A stretch of DNA of 57,266 bases, from the NCBI RefSeq assembly GCF_029868625.1, contig NZ_JARWOJ010000432.1, forward strand, positions 1 to 57,266, read 5' to 3'. The number at the start of each line of letters is the position of its first letter. The first letter of the stretch is position 1. The position numbers and the translations under genes are program-made. The notes under the pieces were generated by a model, which made no database searches, was not told the origin of the DNA, and worked only from the letters and a program-made list of their open reading frames with translations. This DNA comes from Nocardia neocaledoniensis (GTDB lineage Bacteria > Actinomycetota > Actinomycetes > Mycobacteriales > Mycobacteriaceae). Positions 23,918 through 32,733 of the stretch are shown here, piece after piece.

Positions 23918-24344
23918 ATGCCCGCCATCACCCTGGATCAGGTCAGCGTCAGTCATGGCTGCGCACCGGTGCTCGTCGAGGTCGATGCGACGTTTCCCGG
24001 TGGTGAGTGTGCGGCGGTGGTCGGGGCCAGCGGGGCCGGGAAGACCACCCTGCTGCGGCTGCTCAACCGGCTCGCCGAGCCCGACCGGGGCCGGATCCTG
24101 CTCGACGCCACCCCGATCACCCGCCTCGACGTCCTGGAACTGCGCCGCCGTATCGGACTGGTTTCCCAGCACCCGACCCTGCTCACCGACACCGTCGCCG
24201 ACGAACTCCGCACCGCCCGCCCCGGCCTGTCGGACGACCGGGTCGCGGCGCTGCTGACCCGGGCGGGGTTGGCGCCGACGTTCGGGGACCGCCGCTGCGC
24301 GGAACTGTCCGGCGGTCAGGCGCAGCGGGTGTGCCTGGCACGCT
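23918..24344 (+). pseudogene. ABC transporter ATPase, truncated after the signature motif
   Basis: From ATG 23918 the frame encodes an ABC ATPase resembling the FetA/PstB-like branch. It has Walker A GASGAGKTTLLRLLNRLAEP (residues about 35-44 onward), a Q-loop LVSQHPTLL and the signature LSGGQAQRVCLARS. Homology stops right after the signature, at about base 24340: Walker B, the D-loop and the H-loop are missing, and the frame runs into arginine-rich nonsense. From about 24342 a different frame codes the tail of a Tn554-TnpA-like recombinase. The break therefore marks a recombination joint. No permease partner is present. Confidence 0.85.
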
Positions 24345-24720
24345 CACACGCTCGAGCGCATGATCGACGGCCGACTCGACACCGTGCTGGGTGCCTGCAT
24401 CGACAACACCCACAGCCCGCACTCACCCGCCGGGCAGCCGTGCCGGGCCTCGTTCATATTGTGCCTGCAATGCCCCTGTGCGCGGGCGCTACCCCGGCAT
24501 CTGCCGGTGCAAGTACTCGTCCACGATCAGCTCGCCGAACGCCGTGGTGAAATGACACCGCTGCGGTGGGCGCAGGCGTTTCGCCCGTCCCCACGCTCAA
24601 CTGTCGGACCTGCTCGACCAACACAGCCGCGCCGCCATCGACACCGCCCGCGCGAACGCCTCCGATGCCGAGCGCGACTTGGTGAGCCGACTTCTGAACA
24701 GAGAGCTGGACCTGCGATGA
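24342..24720 (+). pseudogene. Tn554 TnpA-like recombinase, C-terminal remnant with frameshift
   Basis: The segment encodes only the C-terminal ~125 residues of the first recombinase of a Tn554-like trio. It begins HAHTLERMIDGRLDTVLGAC and continues with GQPCRASFILCLQCPCARAL, a cysteine cluster seen in this family, and PLRWAQAF. At about 24588 the frame must shift to read HAQLSDLLDQHSRAAIDTAR and DLVSRLLNRELDLR before the stop at 24718-24720. The whole catalytic domain is gone. The stop overlaps the start of the tnpB-like gene (ATGA), as in intact trios. Both the truncation and the frameshift make it non-functional. Confidence 0.75.
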
Positions 24721-26866
24721 TCTCACCCCACCATGCATCGATCCCCGGCACCGACACCGATGTGCCACAGCCGAATACCCGCGTACTCGAGTCGCGTCCG
24801 CTACGGCCCGGGACGGGCAGCGATCGGCTGTCTCTGCTCGCTGCCGACCGATGGGACCTTGACCCGGCGATCTTCGAGGACCACTTCAGTGGTCACAGCC
24901 TCAACTTCGCGGCCATCCCCTCGCCCTTACGGCAGGAGGTGAAGATCTACTTCTGGCACCTGCTCAACCACACCGGCGCCGCGCGGCTGCGTGGTGGGAA
25001 CTCCCGGCCGTCGGTGCGCACGGTCATGACAGCGCTGGGCTTGCTGCGGCCGTTCCTCACCTGGATGCACGAGCGGGGCCACAGCAGCTTCGGTCGGGTC
25101 ACCAACCCGATGCTCGACGACTACCTGGCCGCCCTTGCCCAGGAGCCGATTCGACTGCAAATGAAGTACCAGCGGTTGATGGAGGTCAAACGATTGTGGG
25201 CCTACCGCACCGTGCTTCCCGAGTGCCTGCGCTTGCCGCCCGCACCGCCCTGGGGTGGTGAGGAATCCTTCGAAATCTTCGGTCGCGCAGTCAACTACCT
25301 CGAAAACCGCACACCACGCATCGCCGAGACCACGATGCAACACCTGCTGTGCTGGGCGATCCGGTTCGTCGACGACTTCGCCGCCGACATCCTTACCGCC
25401 CACGCCGAGCACATGCGGTTGCACGACGAAGAACCCGCCCAGCGGGACAACGCCGGGCGCAGCAGCCGCCCGCCACCCGGCGATGTACCCCGCCGCTTGA
25501 ACGAGTATGTCGCGCGGCTGCAGCGATGTGGCGGTGCCCTGCCCGGCAGCCTCGACGACAATGGGTGCGCGGTGGTGGATTGGCACCCCGTCGGTTTGAT
25601 CATCGGAGCGGTCGGCGATGGACTGGGCGACACGGTGGCCGGCCGCCGGGTCCTTGAGGCCGGTCTTCCGGTCTCGGATCAAGCCAACCTCGATACCCCG
25701 ATCTCCGCACTGCTCGACGAGCGGCCGTGGCGGGACCGTCCGATCAGCTACCACGAGGCGCCGAAACTGGCGCGGCTGCTCAGCACCGCCTGCTTCGTGG
25801 TGATCGCCTACCTCTCCGGAGCCCGCCCCGGTGAGGTGCTGAATCTGCAACGCGACTGCCTGGAATACGATGCGGTCAACGATCTGTGGTCGATGCAGGG
25901 CCTGTATTTCAAGAACGCCGTCGACGCCGACGGTAACAAGTTGGTGGAAGGACAACTTCGCCGTATCCCGTGGGTGGTCATCGGTGTCGTCGCCCGTGCC
26001 ATCGAGGTCCTCGAGCAGTTGCACTCCCAGCCTCTGCTGTTCCCGACCTGGCTCGAACCCTACCGACGGCCGCGCGATACACCCGCCAAGGCAAGGCCCG
26101 CACGTCGACCACCATGGCCCGCGACATTGCCCGCTTCGTCACCTGGGTCAACGACGAATGTCGTCGGCGTGGGCGAGCCGACGCGATCCCCGCCGATCCG
26201 AACGGAGGATTGAACGCGTCCCGGTTTCGCAGAACTCTCGCGTGGTTCATTCGGCGCCGTCCGCGCGGCCTGATCGCCGCCTCGATCCAGTACGGCCACG
26301 CCCACACCCGCATGCTGCAGGGATACGCCGGAACCTACGAATCCGGATTCCCCGACGACTACGCTTTCGAGGACTGGCTCTGCCGGCTCGAGAACATCGC
26401 CGCCGATCGCCGCGCGCTCGATGCCGGTGAACATGTCAGCGGCCCTGCCGACACCGCCTACCGCCACCGCATCGCAGCGGCCGACGCTCAATTCGCCGGC
26501 CACGTTTTGCGAAGCCCGCGCCAAACCCGCGATCTACTGGGCAACCCGCTGCTGCAGATCCATCACGGCGAGGGCATGACCTGCGTATTCGACCCCGCAC
26601 ACGCCGCCTGCCAGCTCCGCGGCACCGCCGACGATCCGCTGGTCACTCCCGATCTTGAGGACTGCCGACCCAAATGCCGCAACATCGCCCGCACCGACCG
26701 GGACATCGTAGTGATCCGTGCCCGCTACGACGCGCTTACCCGCGTGGTCTCCGATCCACTGGCTCCACCGATCCGCCACGAACGCGAACTGCACGAATTG
26801 CACCGTCTGGCAACGATACTCGACATCCACGACCGGCCGCCACGACAGAGGAGCGCAGGTGACTGA
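24717..26866 (+). pseudogene. Tn554 TnpB-like tyrosine recombinase, frameshifted
   Basis: ATG 24717 opens a large recombinase of about 715 residues if the frame is corrected. The first frame includes LRQEVKIYFWHLLNHTGAAR, VIAYLSGARPGEVLNLQRDC (catalytic Arg) and LLFPTWLEPYRRPRDT. At about 26065 homology moves to another frame with KARTSTTMARDIARFVTWVN, ASRFRRTLAWFIRRRP (the HxxR-like box) and SIQYGHAHTRMLQGYAG (terminal His/Tyr region), ending at 26866. One small indel accounts for the break. Without it the element would encode a full catalytic set. A sequencing error is possible and should be excluded, because the rest is well preserved. Confidence 0.8.
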
Positions 26867-27341
26867 ATCCGCCTCCGAACCTGACGCGACCCGGGTAGCG
26901 ATCATCGCGGCAATGGATCGCCTGCTCACCGGCACTCCGCTCCGCGCTACGGGACGGCTGAGCGTGTCCCAACTGGCAGTCGAAGCGGGTGTCAAACGCT
27001 GGCAGTTGACCCACCGGCACCTCGATCTGAAGGAGAAGTTCCAGGCGAGGGTGAGAACCACCGTGTCCCAACCAGCGGTGAGCTGCCGATGCGGCAGCGA
27101 CGTTCCTCGCCTTCGCGCCGAGCGCGCCGCCCTGCTCGAGCAGGTCGCGGACCTGGAACAACGACTCCGGTTGTACGCGACAGTGATCAACACCCTCGCC
27201 GGCGAGAATGCGGCCCTAACCTCGATCCCTCACGCCAATTCCGGCACAAGGTGCCGGAATTGGCGAAAAGGTGCTCTGAACTGCGATAATTCGGCTTGTC
27301 TAAGGTCGAATCGAACAGTTTCAGGAGCACCTTTTCGGTGA
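26859..27341 (+). pseudogene. Tn554 TnpC-like protein, C-terminus replaced by an IS insertion
   Basis: GTG 26859 overlaps the end of the tnpB-like frame by 8 bases. The product starts TESASEPDATRVAIIAAMDR and includes a helix-turn-helix-like part (LSVSQLAVEAGVKRWQLTHR) and a coiled coil (ERAALLEQVADLEQRLRLYA, VINTLAGENAAL). This is typical of the small third protein of Tn554-like recombinase trios. After about residue 124 (base 27230) the sequence is that of the IS1380-type element end, so the native C-terminus is missing. The altered tail, to 27341, is an accident of the insertion. Confidence 0.7.
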
Positions 27342-28790
27342 GTGAGTCTATGTCGTGGTATCCGTCGCTGAAAATCGAGGTCGGCGGGTCGCCGGTCGTG
27401 TCGCAGGCCGGGGCGGGATTGCTGCTACGGACCGTGGAGAAGACCGGGTTGAGCAGGGGTTTGTCCGAGAGGCTGTCGCCGTGGCGTAGCTCGGGTGCGG
27501 TGCATGATCCGGGCAAGGTCGTGTGTGATCTGGCGGTGATGCTCGCACTCGGCGGGGACTGCGTGTCAGACCTGGCGCTGCTGCGGGCCGAGCCCTGTGT
27601 GTTCGGTGCGGTGGCCTCGGACCCGACGGTATCGCGGCTGATCACAGTGTTGGCTGGTGATTCGCGCAAAGCGTTGGCGGCCATTGCTTCCGCTCGCGCG
27701 CAGGCGCGAGCACGGGCGTGGGAATTGGCGGGAACGGCCGCCCCGGATTACGGGGTCGACGCGGCGGCGCCGTTGACGATCGATCTCGATGCCACCTTGA
27801 CCGAGGCCCACTCGGACAAGGAACACGCGGCCCCGACCTTCAAACGCGGTTTCGGGTTTCACCCGTTGCGGGCGTTCGTCGACCACGGCGAGACCGGCAC
27901 CGGGGAACCGGCCGCGGTCATGCTGCGCCCGGGAAACGCCGGCTCCAATACCGCGCACGACCACAAACAACTACTGGCCGACGCGTTGACGCAGCTACCG
28001 CGGGTCGACCGGTGGCGGATCGGTCGCAAAGTCCTGGTCCGCGCCGATTCCGGCGGCGGCACCCACGAATTCCTCGACTACTGCCACCGCCGCCGCGTTC
28101 AGTATTCGATCGGTTTCGTTCTCACCGACGACATCGTCGCTGCCCTCGACAACCTCATCGACACCGACTGGATCCCCGCCCTCGATGCCGGCGGGAAGAC
28201 CCGGCCCGGCGCCTGGGTTACCGAGGTCACCGGCCTGCTGGACCTGTCGGGTTGGCCGCGCGGGATGCGGCTGGTGGTGCGCAAGGAACGCCCGCACCCC
28301 GGCGCGCAGTTGCGGTTCACCGACCACGACGGGCTGCGGCTGACCGCGTTCGTCACCAACACCACGACAGGGCCGCTGCCGGAATTGGAGTTACGGCACC
28401 GTCGCCGCGCCCGCTGCGAGGACCGCATCCGCGCCGCGAAAGACACCGGCCTGCGCAACCTTCCGTTCCACAGCTACAACGCCAACCGCATCTGGACAGC
28501 GATCGTCGCACTCGCCATGGACCTGACCGCCTGGACGCAAATACTGGCCTTCGGACCGGATTCCGCACGCCGCTGGGAACCGAAAACACTACGACTGCGA
28601 CTGTTCTCGATCCCCGCACGCCTGGCCCGTCACGCCCGCCGGGTCCACCTGCGCCTACCCGCTCACAACCCGTGGACCGGTCTCGCTCTCACCGCTTTCG
28701 CCCGCCTCGCAGCACCCTGACCAGCAAAAACCCGCCCCTACGAAGCAAGAAAGACACCCTCCGGACTTGTGGAACCCGGCAGCCCACCCG
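27233..28790 (+). mobile_element. IS1380-family insertion sequence (approximate limits)
   Basis: The element carries one transposase gene. Its left end contains two perfect inverted structures: CGCCAATTCCGGCAC / GTGCCGGAATTGGCG (27233-27265, 3-base loop) and CGAAAAGGTGCTC (27264-27276) paired with GAGCACCTTTTCG (27325-27337). The right limit is not clear: I found no convincing terminal repeat or target duplication between the transposase stop and the acetyltransferase fragment at about 28800. It interrupts the TnpC-like gene on its left. Confidence 0.65.
27296..28720 (+). CDS. IS1380-family transposase
   Basis: This 474-residue DDE transposase has family marks: WYPSLKIEVGGSPVVSQAGA, DLAVMLALGGDCVSDLALLR, GAVASDPTVSRLI, the first catalytic Asp in LTIDLDATLTEAHSDKEHAA, KVLVRADSGGGTHEFLDYC (second Asp) and RARCEDRIRAAKDTGLRNLP (Glu). 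The length is normal and no break is visible, so it may be active. The start is uncertain: TTG 27296 opens the longest frame, while GTG 27338 and ATG 27350 agree better with where family homology starts (MSWYPSLK). The ribosome-binding region of the shorter forms lies within the inverted repeat, so hairpin formation could limit translation from outside transcripts. Confidence 0.9.
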   Translation: MSKVESNSFRSTFSVSESMSWYPSLKIEVGGSPVVSQAGAGLLLRTVEKTGLSRGLSERLSPWRSSGAVHDPGKVVCDLAVMLALGGDCVSDLALLRAEPCVFGAVASDPTVSRLITVLAGDSRKALAAIASARAQARARAWELAGTAAPDYGVDAAAPLTIDLDATLTEAHSDKEHAAPTFKRGFGFHPLRAFVDHGETGTGEPAAVMLRPGNAGSNTAHDHKQLLADALTQLPRVDRWRIGRKVLVRADSGGGTHEFLDYCHRRRVQYSIGFVLTDDIVAALDNLIDTDWIPALDAGGKTRPGAWVTEVTGLLDLSGWPRGMRLVVRKERPHPGAQLRFTDHDGLRLTAFVTNTTTGPLPELELRHRRRARCEDRIRAAKDTGLRNLPFHSYNANRIWTAIVALAMDLTAWTQILAFGPDSARRWEPKTLRLRLFSIPARLARHARRVHLRLPAHNPWTGLALTAFARLAAP

Positions 28791-28799
28791 CGGGGGGGT

Positions 28800-29046
28800 G
28801 ACCCCGGCGCCGGACGGCTGGCGCTGGGGCGGCCTCACCTGCGGCGCGGGCGCGACCGCGCACCGCCGCAACGGACTGGCCGCGCTGCTGTGCGCCGAGC
28901 TGATCCGCTGGGGTGCCGAGCACGGCGCCACCCACGCCTACGTGCAGGTGGAGGTGGGCAATGCCGCCGGACTCGCGCTGTATCGCGAGCTCGGCTTCCT
29001 CGAACACCACAGCTACCGCTACGCCGCGCCGCCGAGCGCGGTCTAG
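28800..29046 (+). pseudogene. GNAT acetyltransferase, 5'-truncated
   Basis: Only the C-terminal ~80 residues of a GCN5-related acetyltransferase remain. The acetyl-CoA-binding part reads ATAHRRNGLAALLCAELIRW, followed by AYVQVEVGNAAGLALYRELG and FLEHHSYRYA. Upstream the frame has no homology and no start, and the IS element is immediately adjacent, so the island has replaced the first two thirds of the gene. In mycobacteria a GNAT gene (Rv0428c in M. tuberculosis) precedes xthA in the same order, which supports this being the chromosomal side of a recombination joint. The missing half is not in the window. Confidence 0.8.
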
Positions 29047-29058
29047 AAAGGACCTCCG

Positions 29059-29868
29059 TTGCGTCTCGCCACCTGGAACGTCAACTCGGTACGCTCCCGC
29101 GTCGACCGGGTGATCGCCTTCCTGGACCGCCACGACATCGATGTGCTGGCGTTGCAGGAGACCAAGTGCCGCGACGACCAGTTCCCGTACGAGCGGTTCG
29201 ACGCGGCCGGCTACGAGGTCGCCCACGTGGGCCTCAATCAGTGGAACGGCGTGGCCATCGTCTCCAGGGTGGGGCTGGCCGATGTCGAGATCGCGTTCCC
29301 CGATCAGCCCGGTTTCGACAAGAACGCGGGCGACTCGCTGATCGAGACGCCGGTCGTGGAGGCCAGGGCGCTCGGCGCCACCTGCGGCGGGGTCAGGGTG
29401 TGGAGCCTGTACGTGCCCAACGGCCGGGCGCTGAACGACCCGCACTACGCCTACAAGCTGAGCTGGCTGTCGACACTGCGCGACACCACCGCCCGCTGGC
29501 TGGCCGAGGATCCGACCGCCAAGATCGCGCTGGTCGGCGACTGGAACATCGCTCCCACCGACGACGACGTGTGGTCGCCTGCGTTCTTCGCGGGCAAGAC
29601 CCACACCTCGGGTCCCGAGCGCGCCGCCTTCCAGGCGATGCTCGACACCGGCCTGCGCGATGTGGTCCGCTCCTTCACCCCGGGCGCGTTCACCTACTGG
29701 GACTACACCCAGCTGCGTTTCCCCCGCAAGGAGGGCATGCGCATCGACTTCATCCTCGCTTCACCCGCCCTGGCCGACCAGGTCAAGGACGCGTCGATCG
29801 ACCGCGAGGAACGCAAGGGCAAGGGCGCCAGCGACCATGCCCCGGTGATCGCGGAGTTCACCGACTGA
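29059..29868 (+). CDS. xthA: Exodeoxyribonuclease III
   Basis: The enzyme is a Mg-dependent AP endonuclease and 3'-5' exonuclease of base-excision repair. The 269-residue protein shows the EEP fold motifs RLATWNVNSVRSRVDRV, IDVLALQETKCRDDQFP (metal-binding Glu), NGVAIVSRVGL, ALVGDWNIAPTDDDVW (Asp-Asn pair) and the final KGKGASDHAPVIAEF (catalytic Asp-His). The start is TTG 29059, seven bases after AAAGGA and exactly at MRLATWN. It stands twelve bases after the truncated acetyltransferase and is the first intact chromosomal gene to the right of the island. Confidence 0.95.
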   Translation: MRLATWNVNSVRSRVDRVIAFLDRHDIDVLALQETKCRDDQFPYERFDAAGYEVAHVGLNQWNGVAIVSRVGLADVEIAFPDQPGFDKNAGDSLIETPVVEARALGATCGGVRVWSLYVPNGRALNDPHYAYKLSWLSTLRDTTARWLAEDPTAKIALVGDWNIAPTDDDVWSPAFFAGKTHTSGPERAAFQAMLDTGLRDVVRSFTPGAFTYWDYTQLRFPRKEGMRIDFILASPALADQVKDASIDREERKGKGASDHAPVIAEFTD

Positions 29869-29933
29869 TCACGCCGCCGGCGGTACCGTGGAAGCAGGTC
29901 CATCCGGCCTGCGACGTAGCGGGAGGTGTGGTT

Positions 29934-31136
29934 GTGGCGTTCTATCGGCAGGTGGGGAATGTGCCCCCGAAGCGGCATACGCAGCATCGGGACGAGCGCG
30001 GTCAGCTCTATTACGAGGAGTTGATGGGCGAGGAGGGATTCTCCGGCGACTCCTCACTCCTCTACCACCGCGGCATGCCACCGGCCATCGTCGACGCGAC
30101 GGTCTGGGAGCTCCCCGATCAGACACTGACCCCGAATCATCCACTGCGCCATCGGCATCTACGCCTGCCCGAGCTGTTCCCCGGGGACACCCCGGCCGCG
30201 ACCGACCCGGTGACCGGGCGCCGGCTCCTGCTCGGCAACCCCGACGTGCGGATCTCCTATGTCGTGGCCAAGGGCGCGTCACCGCTGTACCGCAATGCCA
30301 TCGGCGACGAGCTGGTGTACGTGGAATCCGGTGCGGCCGTGGTGGAGAGCGTGTTCGGCACGCTGCCCGTGCGGCAGGGCGATCAGGTGATCATGCCGCG
30401 CGCCACCACGCACCGCTGGCTGCCCGCGGGCGAGGAACCGTTGCGCGCGTATGTGATCGAGGCATCGAGTCATCTCACGCCGCCCAAGCGGTACCTGTCG
30501 AAATTCGGTCAGCTGCTGGAGAATTCACCGTACTGCGAGCGCGACCTGCACGGTCCGGCGAGCCCGCTGCTCGCCGAGGGCACCGACGTGGAGGTGCTGG
30601 TGAAGCACCGGCCGGGCGCCGAGGTGGTCGGCACCAGGATGATCTACGCGACGCATCCGTTCGACGTGGTCGGCTGGGACGGGTGCCTGTATCCGTACAC
30701 CTTCAACATCGCCGATTTCGAGCCGCTCACCGGCCGCGTGCATCAGCCGCCGCCGGTGCATCAGGCCTTCGAGGCGATCAACTTCGTTGTCTGCAATTTC
30801 GTCCCGCGCAAGGTGGACTATCACCCGCTGTCGATCCCGGTGCCGTACTACCACTCGAACGTCGACTCCGACGAGATCATGTTCTATTGCGGCGGAAACT
30901 ACGAGGCGCGCAAGGGTTCCGGAATCGCGCAGGGTTCGGTGTCGGTGCATCCCGGCGGCTACGCGCACGGCCCGCAACCCGGCGCCTACGAGCGCAGCAT
31001 CGGCGCGGAGTTCTTCGACGAGCTGGCGGTGATGGTCGATACCTTCCGGCCGCTGCAACTCGGCGAGGGCGCGCTGGCCTGCGAGGACCCGGGGTATGCC
31101 TGGACCTGGTCGGGTCGCGGGCCGGGGCTGCGATGA
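29934..31136 (+). CDS. hmgA: Homogentisate 1,2-dioxygenase
   Basis: This Fe(II) enzyme opens the ring of homogentisate in tyrosine and phenylalanine breakdown. The 400-residue sequence has the cupin-type ligand region YYHSNVDSDEIMFYCGGNYE (His and Glu) and GSVSVHPGGYAHGPQPG (His), and the N-terminal FYRQVGNVPPKRHTQHRDER. The start GTG 29934 has GGGAGG seven bases before it; GTG 29928 is too close to that site. Its stop overlaps the ATG of fahA, giving a catabolic operon. A maleylacetoacetate isomerase gene is not in the window. Confidence 0.94.
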   Translation: MAFYRQVGNVPPKRHTQHRDERGQLYYEELMGEEGFSGDSSLLYHRGMPPAIVDATVWELPDQTLTPNHPLRHRHLRLPELFPGDTPAATDPVTGRRLLLGNPDVRISYVVAKGASPLYRNAIGDELVYVESGAAVVESVFGTLPVRQGDQVIMPRATTHRWLPAGEEPLRAYVIEASSHLTPPKRYLSKFGQLLENSPYCERDLHGPASPLLAEGTDVEVLVKHRPGAEVVGTRMIYATHPFDVVGWDGCLYPYTFNIADFEPLTGRVHQPPPVHQAFEAINFVVCNFVPRKVDYHPLSIPVPYYHSNVDSDEIMFYCGGNYEARKGSGIAQGSVSVHPGGYAHGPQPGAYERSIGAEFFDELAVMVDTFRPLQLGEGALACEDPGYAWTWSGRGPGLR

Positions 31137-32320
31137 GCGCGCGGCTGCTGCGCGTCGAGGTCGCGCCGGACTCGCTGTTCGGGCCGGAGAACCTGCCCTA
31201 CGGCGTCTTCGCGCCGCCGGGCGGCCCATTCCGGGTGGGCGCCCGCCTCGGCGACACCGTGCTCGATCTGGTCGCGCTGCTGGGTGATCCGATCTTCGCG
31301 CGGCCCGATCTGAACGCCTTCCTCGCCGCCGGGCCCGACCGCTGGCGCTCCGTCCGCGCGCGGCTGCGAGAGCTCGCCGAGGCCGAATTGCCGATCGACG
31401 CGGTGCATCCGGTCAACGCCGTCGAGCTGGCCTTGCCGGTGCGGATCGGCGACTACGTCGACTTCTACGCCAGCATCGACCACGCCACCAATCTCGGCCG
31501 GCTGTTCCGGCCGGACAGTGAACCGCTGCTGCCGAATTGGCGGCATCTGCCGGTCGGCTATCACGGCAGGGCCGGGACGGTCGTCGTCTCCGGGACGCCG
31601 GTGATCCGGCCGCGGGGACAACGTCGAACCGATTCGGGGACACCGGACTTCGGCCCTTCGCGGCGGCTGGACATCGAGGCGGAGCTGGGATTCGTGGTGG
31701 GTGCCGGGTCGCCGCTCGGCGTGCCGGTCGGGGTCGACGAGTTCGCCGAGCACGTCTTCGGCGTCGCCCTGGTGAACGACTGGTCGGCCCGCGACATCCA
31801 GGCCTGGGAGTATCAGCCGCTCGGCCCGTTCCTCGGCAAGTCGTTCAGCACCTCGCTGTCAGCCTGGATCACGCCGCTCGACGCGCTGGCCGCGGCCCGG
31901 GTCCCGCTGCCGCCCCAGACCCCCGAACCACTGCCCTACCTGCGCGGCGCCGACGACTACGGGCTCGACATCGAGCTGGCGGTGGCCTGGAACGGCCGGG
32001 TCGTCACGCGCCCGCCCTACGCGCGGATGTACTGGTCCCCGGCGCAGATGCTCGCCCATCTCACGGCCAACGGCGCCTCCGTCCGCCCCGGTGACCTGTT
32101 CGCCTCCGGCACCATCTCCGGCCCGGAACCGGACCAGCGCGGCTCCTTCATCGAATTGTCCTGGGGCGGAACACAACCCATCTCCATCGACGGCTCGGAA
32201 CGGTCCTTCCTCGCCGACGGCGACGAGGTCACCATCACCGCGACCGCGCCGGGCACCGCCGGGCGAGCGATCGGCCTCGGCGAGGTACGCGGCCGGATCA
32301 TCCCCGCACGAACGACGTGA
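31133..32320 (+). CDS. fahA: Fumarylacetoacetase
   Basis: The enzyme hydrolyses fumarylacetoacetate to fumarate and acetoacetate, the final step of the homogentisate pathway. The 395-residue protein has an N-terminal SH3-like domain (FGPENLPYGVFAPPGGPFRV). The catalytic FAH domain carries VDFYASIDHATNLGRLFRPD, NWRHLPVGYHGRAGTVVVSG, the metal ligands in DIEAELGFVVG and VNDWSARDIQAWEYQPLGP, and LGKSFSTSLSAWITPLDAL. ATG 31133 overlaps the hmgA stop (ATGA), so translation is coupled. No dedicated regulator is adjacent. Confidence 0.95.
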   Translation: MSARLLRVEVAPDSLFGPENLPYGVFAPPGGPFRVGARLGDTVLDLVALLGDPIFARPDLNAFLAAGPDRWRSVRARLRELAEAELPIDAVHPVNAVELALPVRIGDYVDFYASIDHATNLGRLFRPDSEPLLPNWRHLPVGYHGRAGTVVVSGTPVIRPRGQRRTDSGTPDFGPSRRLDIEAELGFVVGAGSPLGVPVGVDEFAEHVFGVALVNDWSARDIQAWEYQPLGPFLGKSFSTSLSAWITPLDALAAARVPLPPQTPEPLPYLRGADDYGLDIELAVAWNGRVVTRPPYARMYWSPAQMLAHLTANGASVRPGDLFASGTISGPEPDQRGSFIELSWGGTQPISIDGSERSFLADGDEVTITATAPGTAGRAIGLGEVRGRIIPARTT

Positions 32321-32423
32321 CGCCGCAGCGCCCCTGAGATCTGGGGCTCTCGCCGTGTCGAACACTCCAATACGCTCGGTTTCGCAATCATGCGTCGGGA
32401 TATTCGATAGGAAATACACACTC

Positions 32424-32609
32424 ATGCGCACAACCCTCGCCGCCATCGCCGGTCTGGCTCTGATCGGCCTCGTCCAGCTGCCCGCGGCCGGACCCGCCGC
32501 GGCGGCTACCTGCGGTCCCTACCCGGTGCCGTGCGCCCCGAGCTCGTCGGAACAGGCCGCCGACTTCTTCTCGCTCCTGCGCAACGCCCTGTTCAGCGGA
32601 TCGGCGTAA
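32424..32609 (+). CDS. Tiny secreted protein (hypothetical)
   Basis: This 61-residue product starts at ATG 32424 after GATAGGAAAT. A clear Sec signal peptide (RTTLAAIAGLALIGLVQLPA, then AGPAAAA) is followed by a mature peptide of about 33 residues, TCGPYPVPCAPSSSEQ and ADFFSLLRNALFSGSA. Two cysteines six residues apart could form a disulfide, and the last half is an amphipathic helix. No family is recognised. It is 124 bases before an MMPL transporter gene, with a 12-bp hairpin between them. Small secreted companions of MMPL transporters are known in mycobacteria, but this sequence does not resemble MmpS. Confidence 0.65.
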   Translation: MRTTLAAIAGLALIGLVQLPAAGPAAAATCGPYPVPCAPSSSEQAADFFSLLRNALFSGSA

Positions 32610-32629
32610 CCACCCACGGCATCCGACCA

Positions 32630-32663
32630 GGGGCGGAGATGGTACTCGTCTCATCTCCGCCCC
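32630..32663. terminator. Strong hairpin between the secreted peptide and the MMPL gene
   Basis: GGGGCGGAGATG (32630-32641) and CATCTCCGCCCC (32652-32663) form a perfect 12-bp stem with a 10-base loop. No T tract follows. It is probably a terminator of the U-less type seen in actinomycetes, or a processing site. Confidence 0.6.
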
Positions 32664-32733
32664 GAGGGGGTATCGACAAGAATCCGTGCGGGATACGGTG
32701 ACTTTCGACATTTCCTAGAGAGAGCCCCCGACG

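Noticed and set aside
23918..24550. Reading the ABC ATPase frame through to 24550 as one complete 210-residue gene
   Set aside because: After the signature motif the translation has no Walker B or H-loop and overlaps recombinase-coding DNA in another frame; it is a run-on of a truncated gene.
28375..28395. Sequence TGCCGGAATTGG inside the transposase gene as a second copy of the IS end repeat
   Set aside because: It shares about 12 bases with the left-end hairpin but codes normal transposase residues in frame and lacks the rest of the repeat; coincidence is likely.
28721..28800. A defined right terminal inverted repeat of the IS element
   Set aside because: TTCCACAAGTCCGGA (minus strand) partly resembles the left end, but the alignment needs several gaps, so no boundary is claimed.
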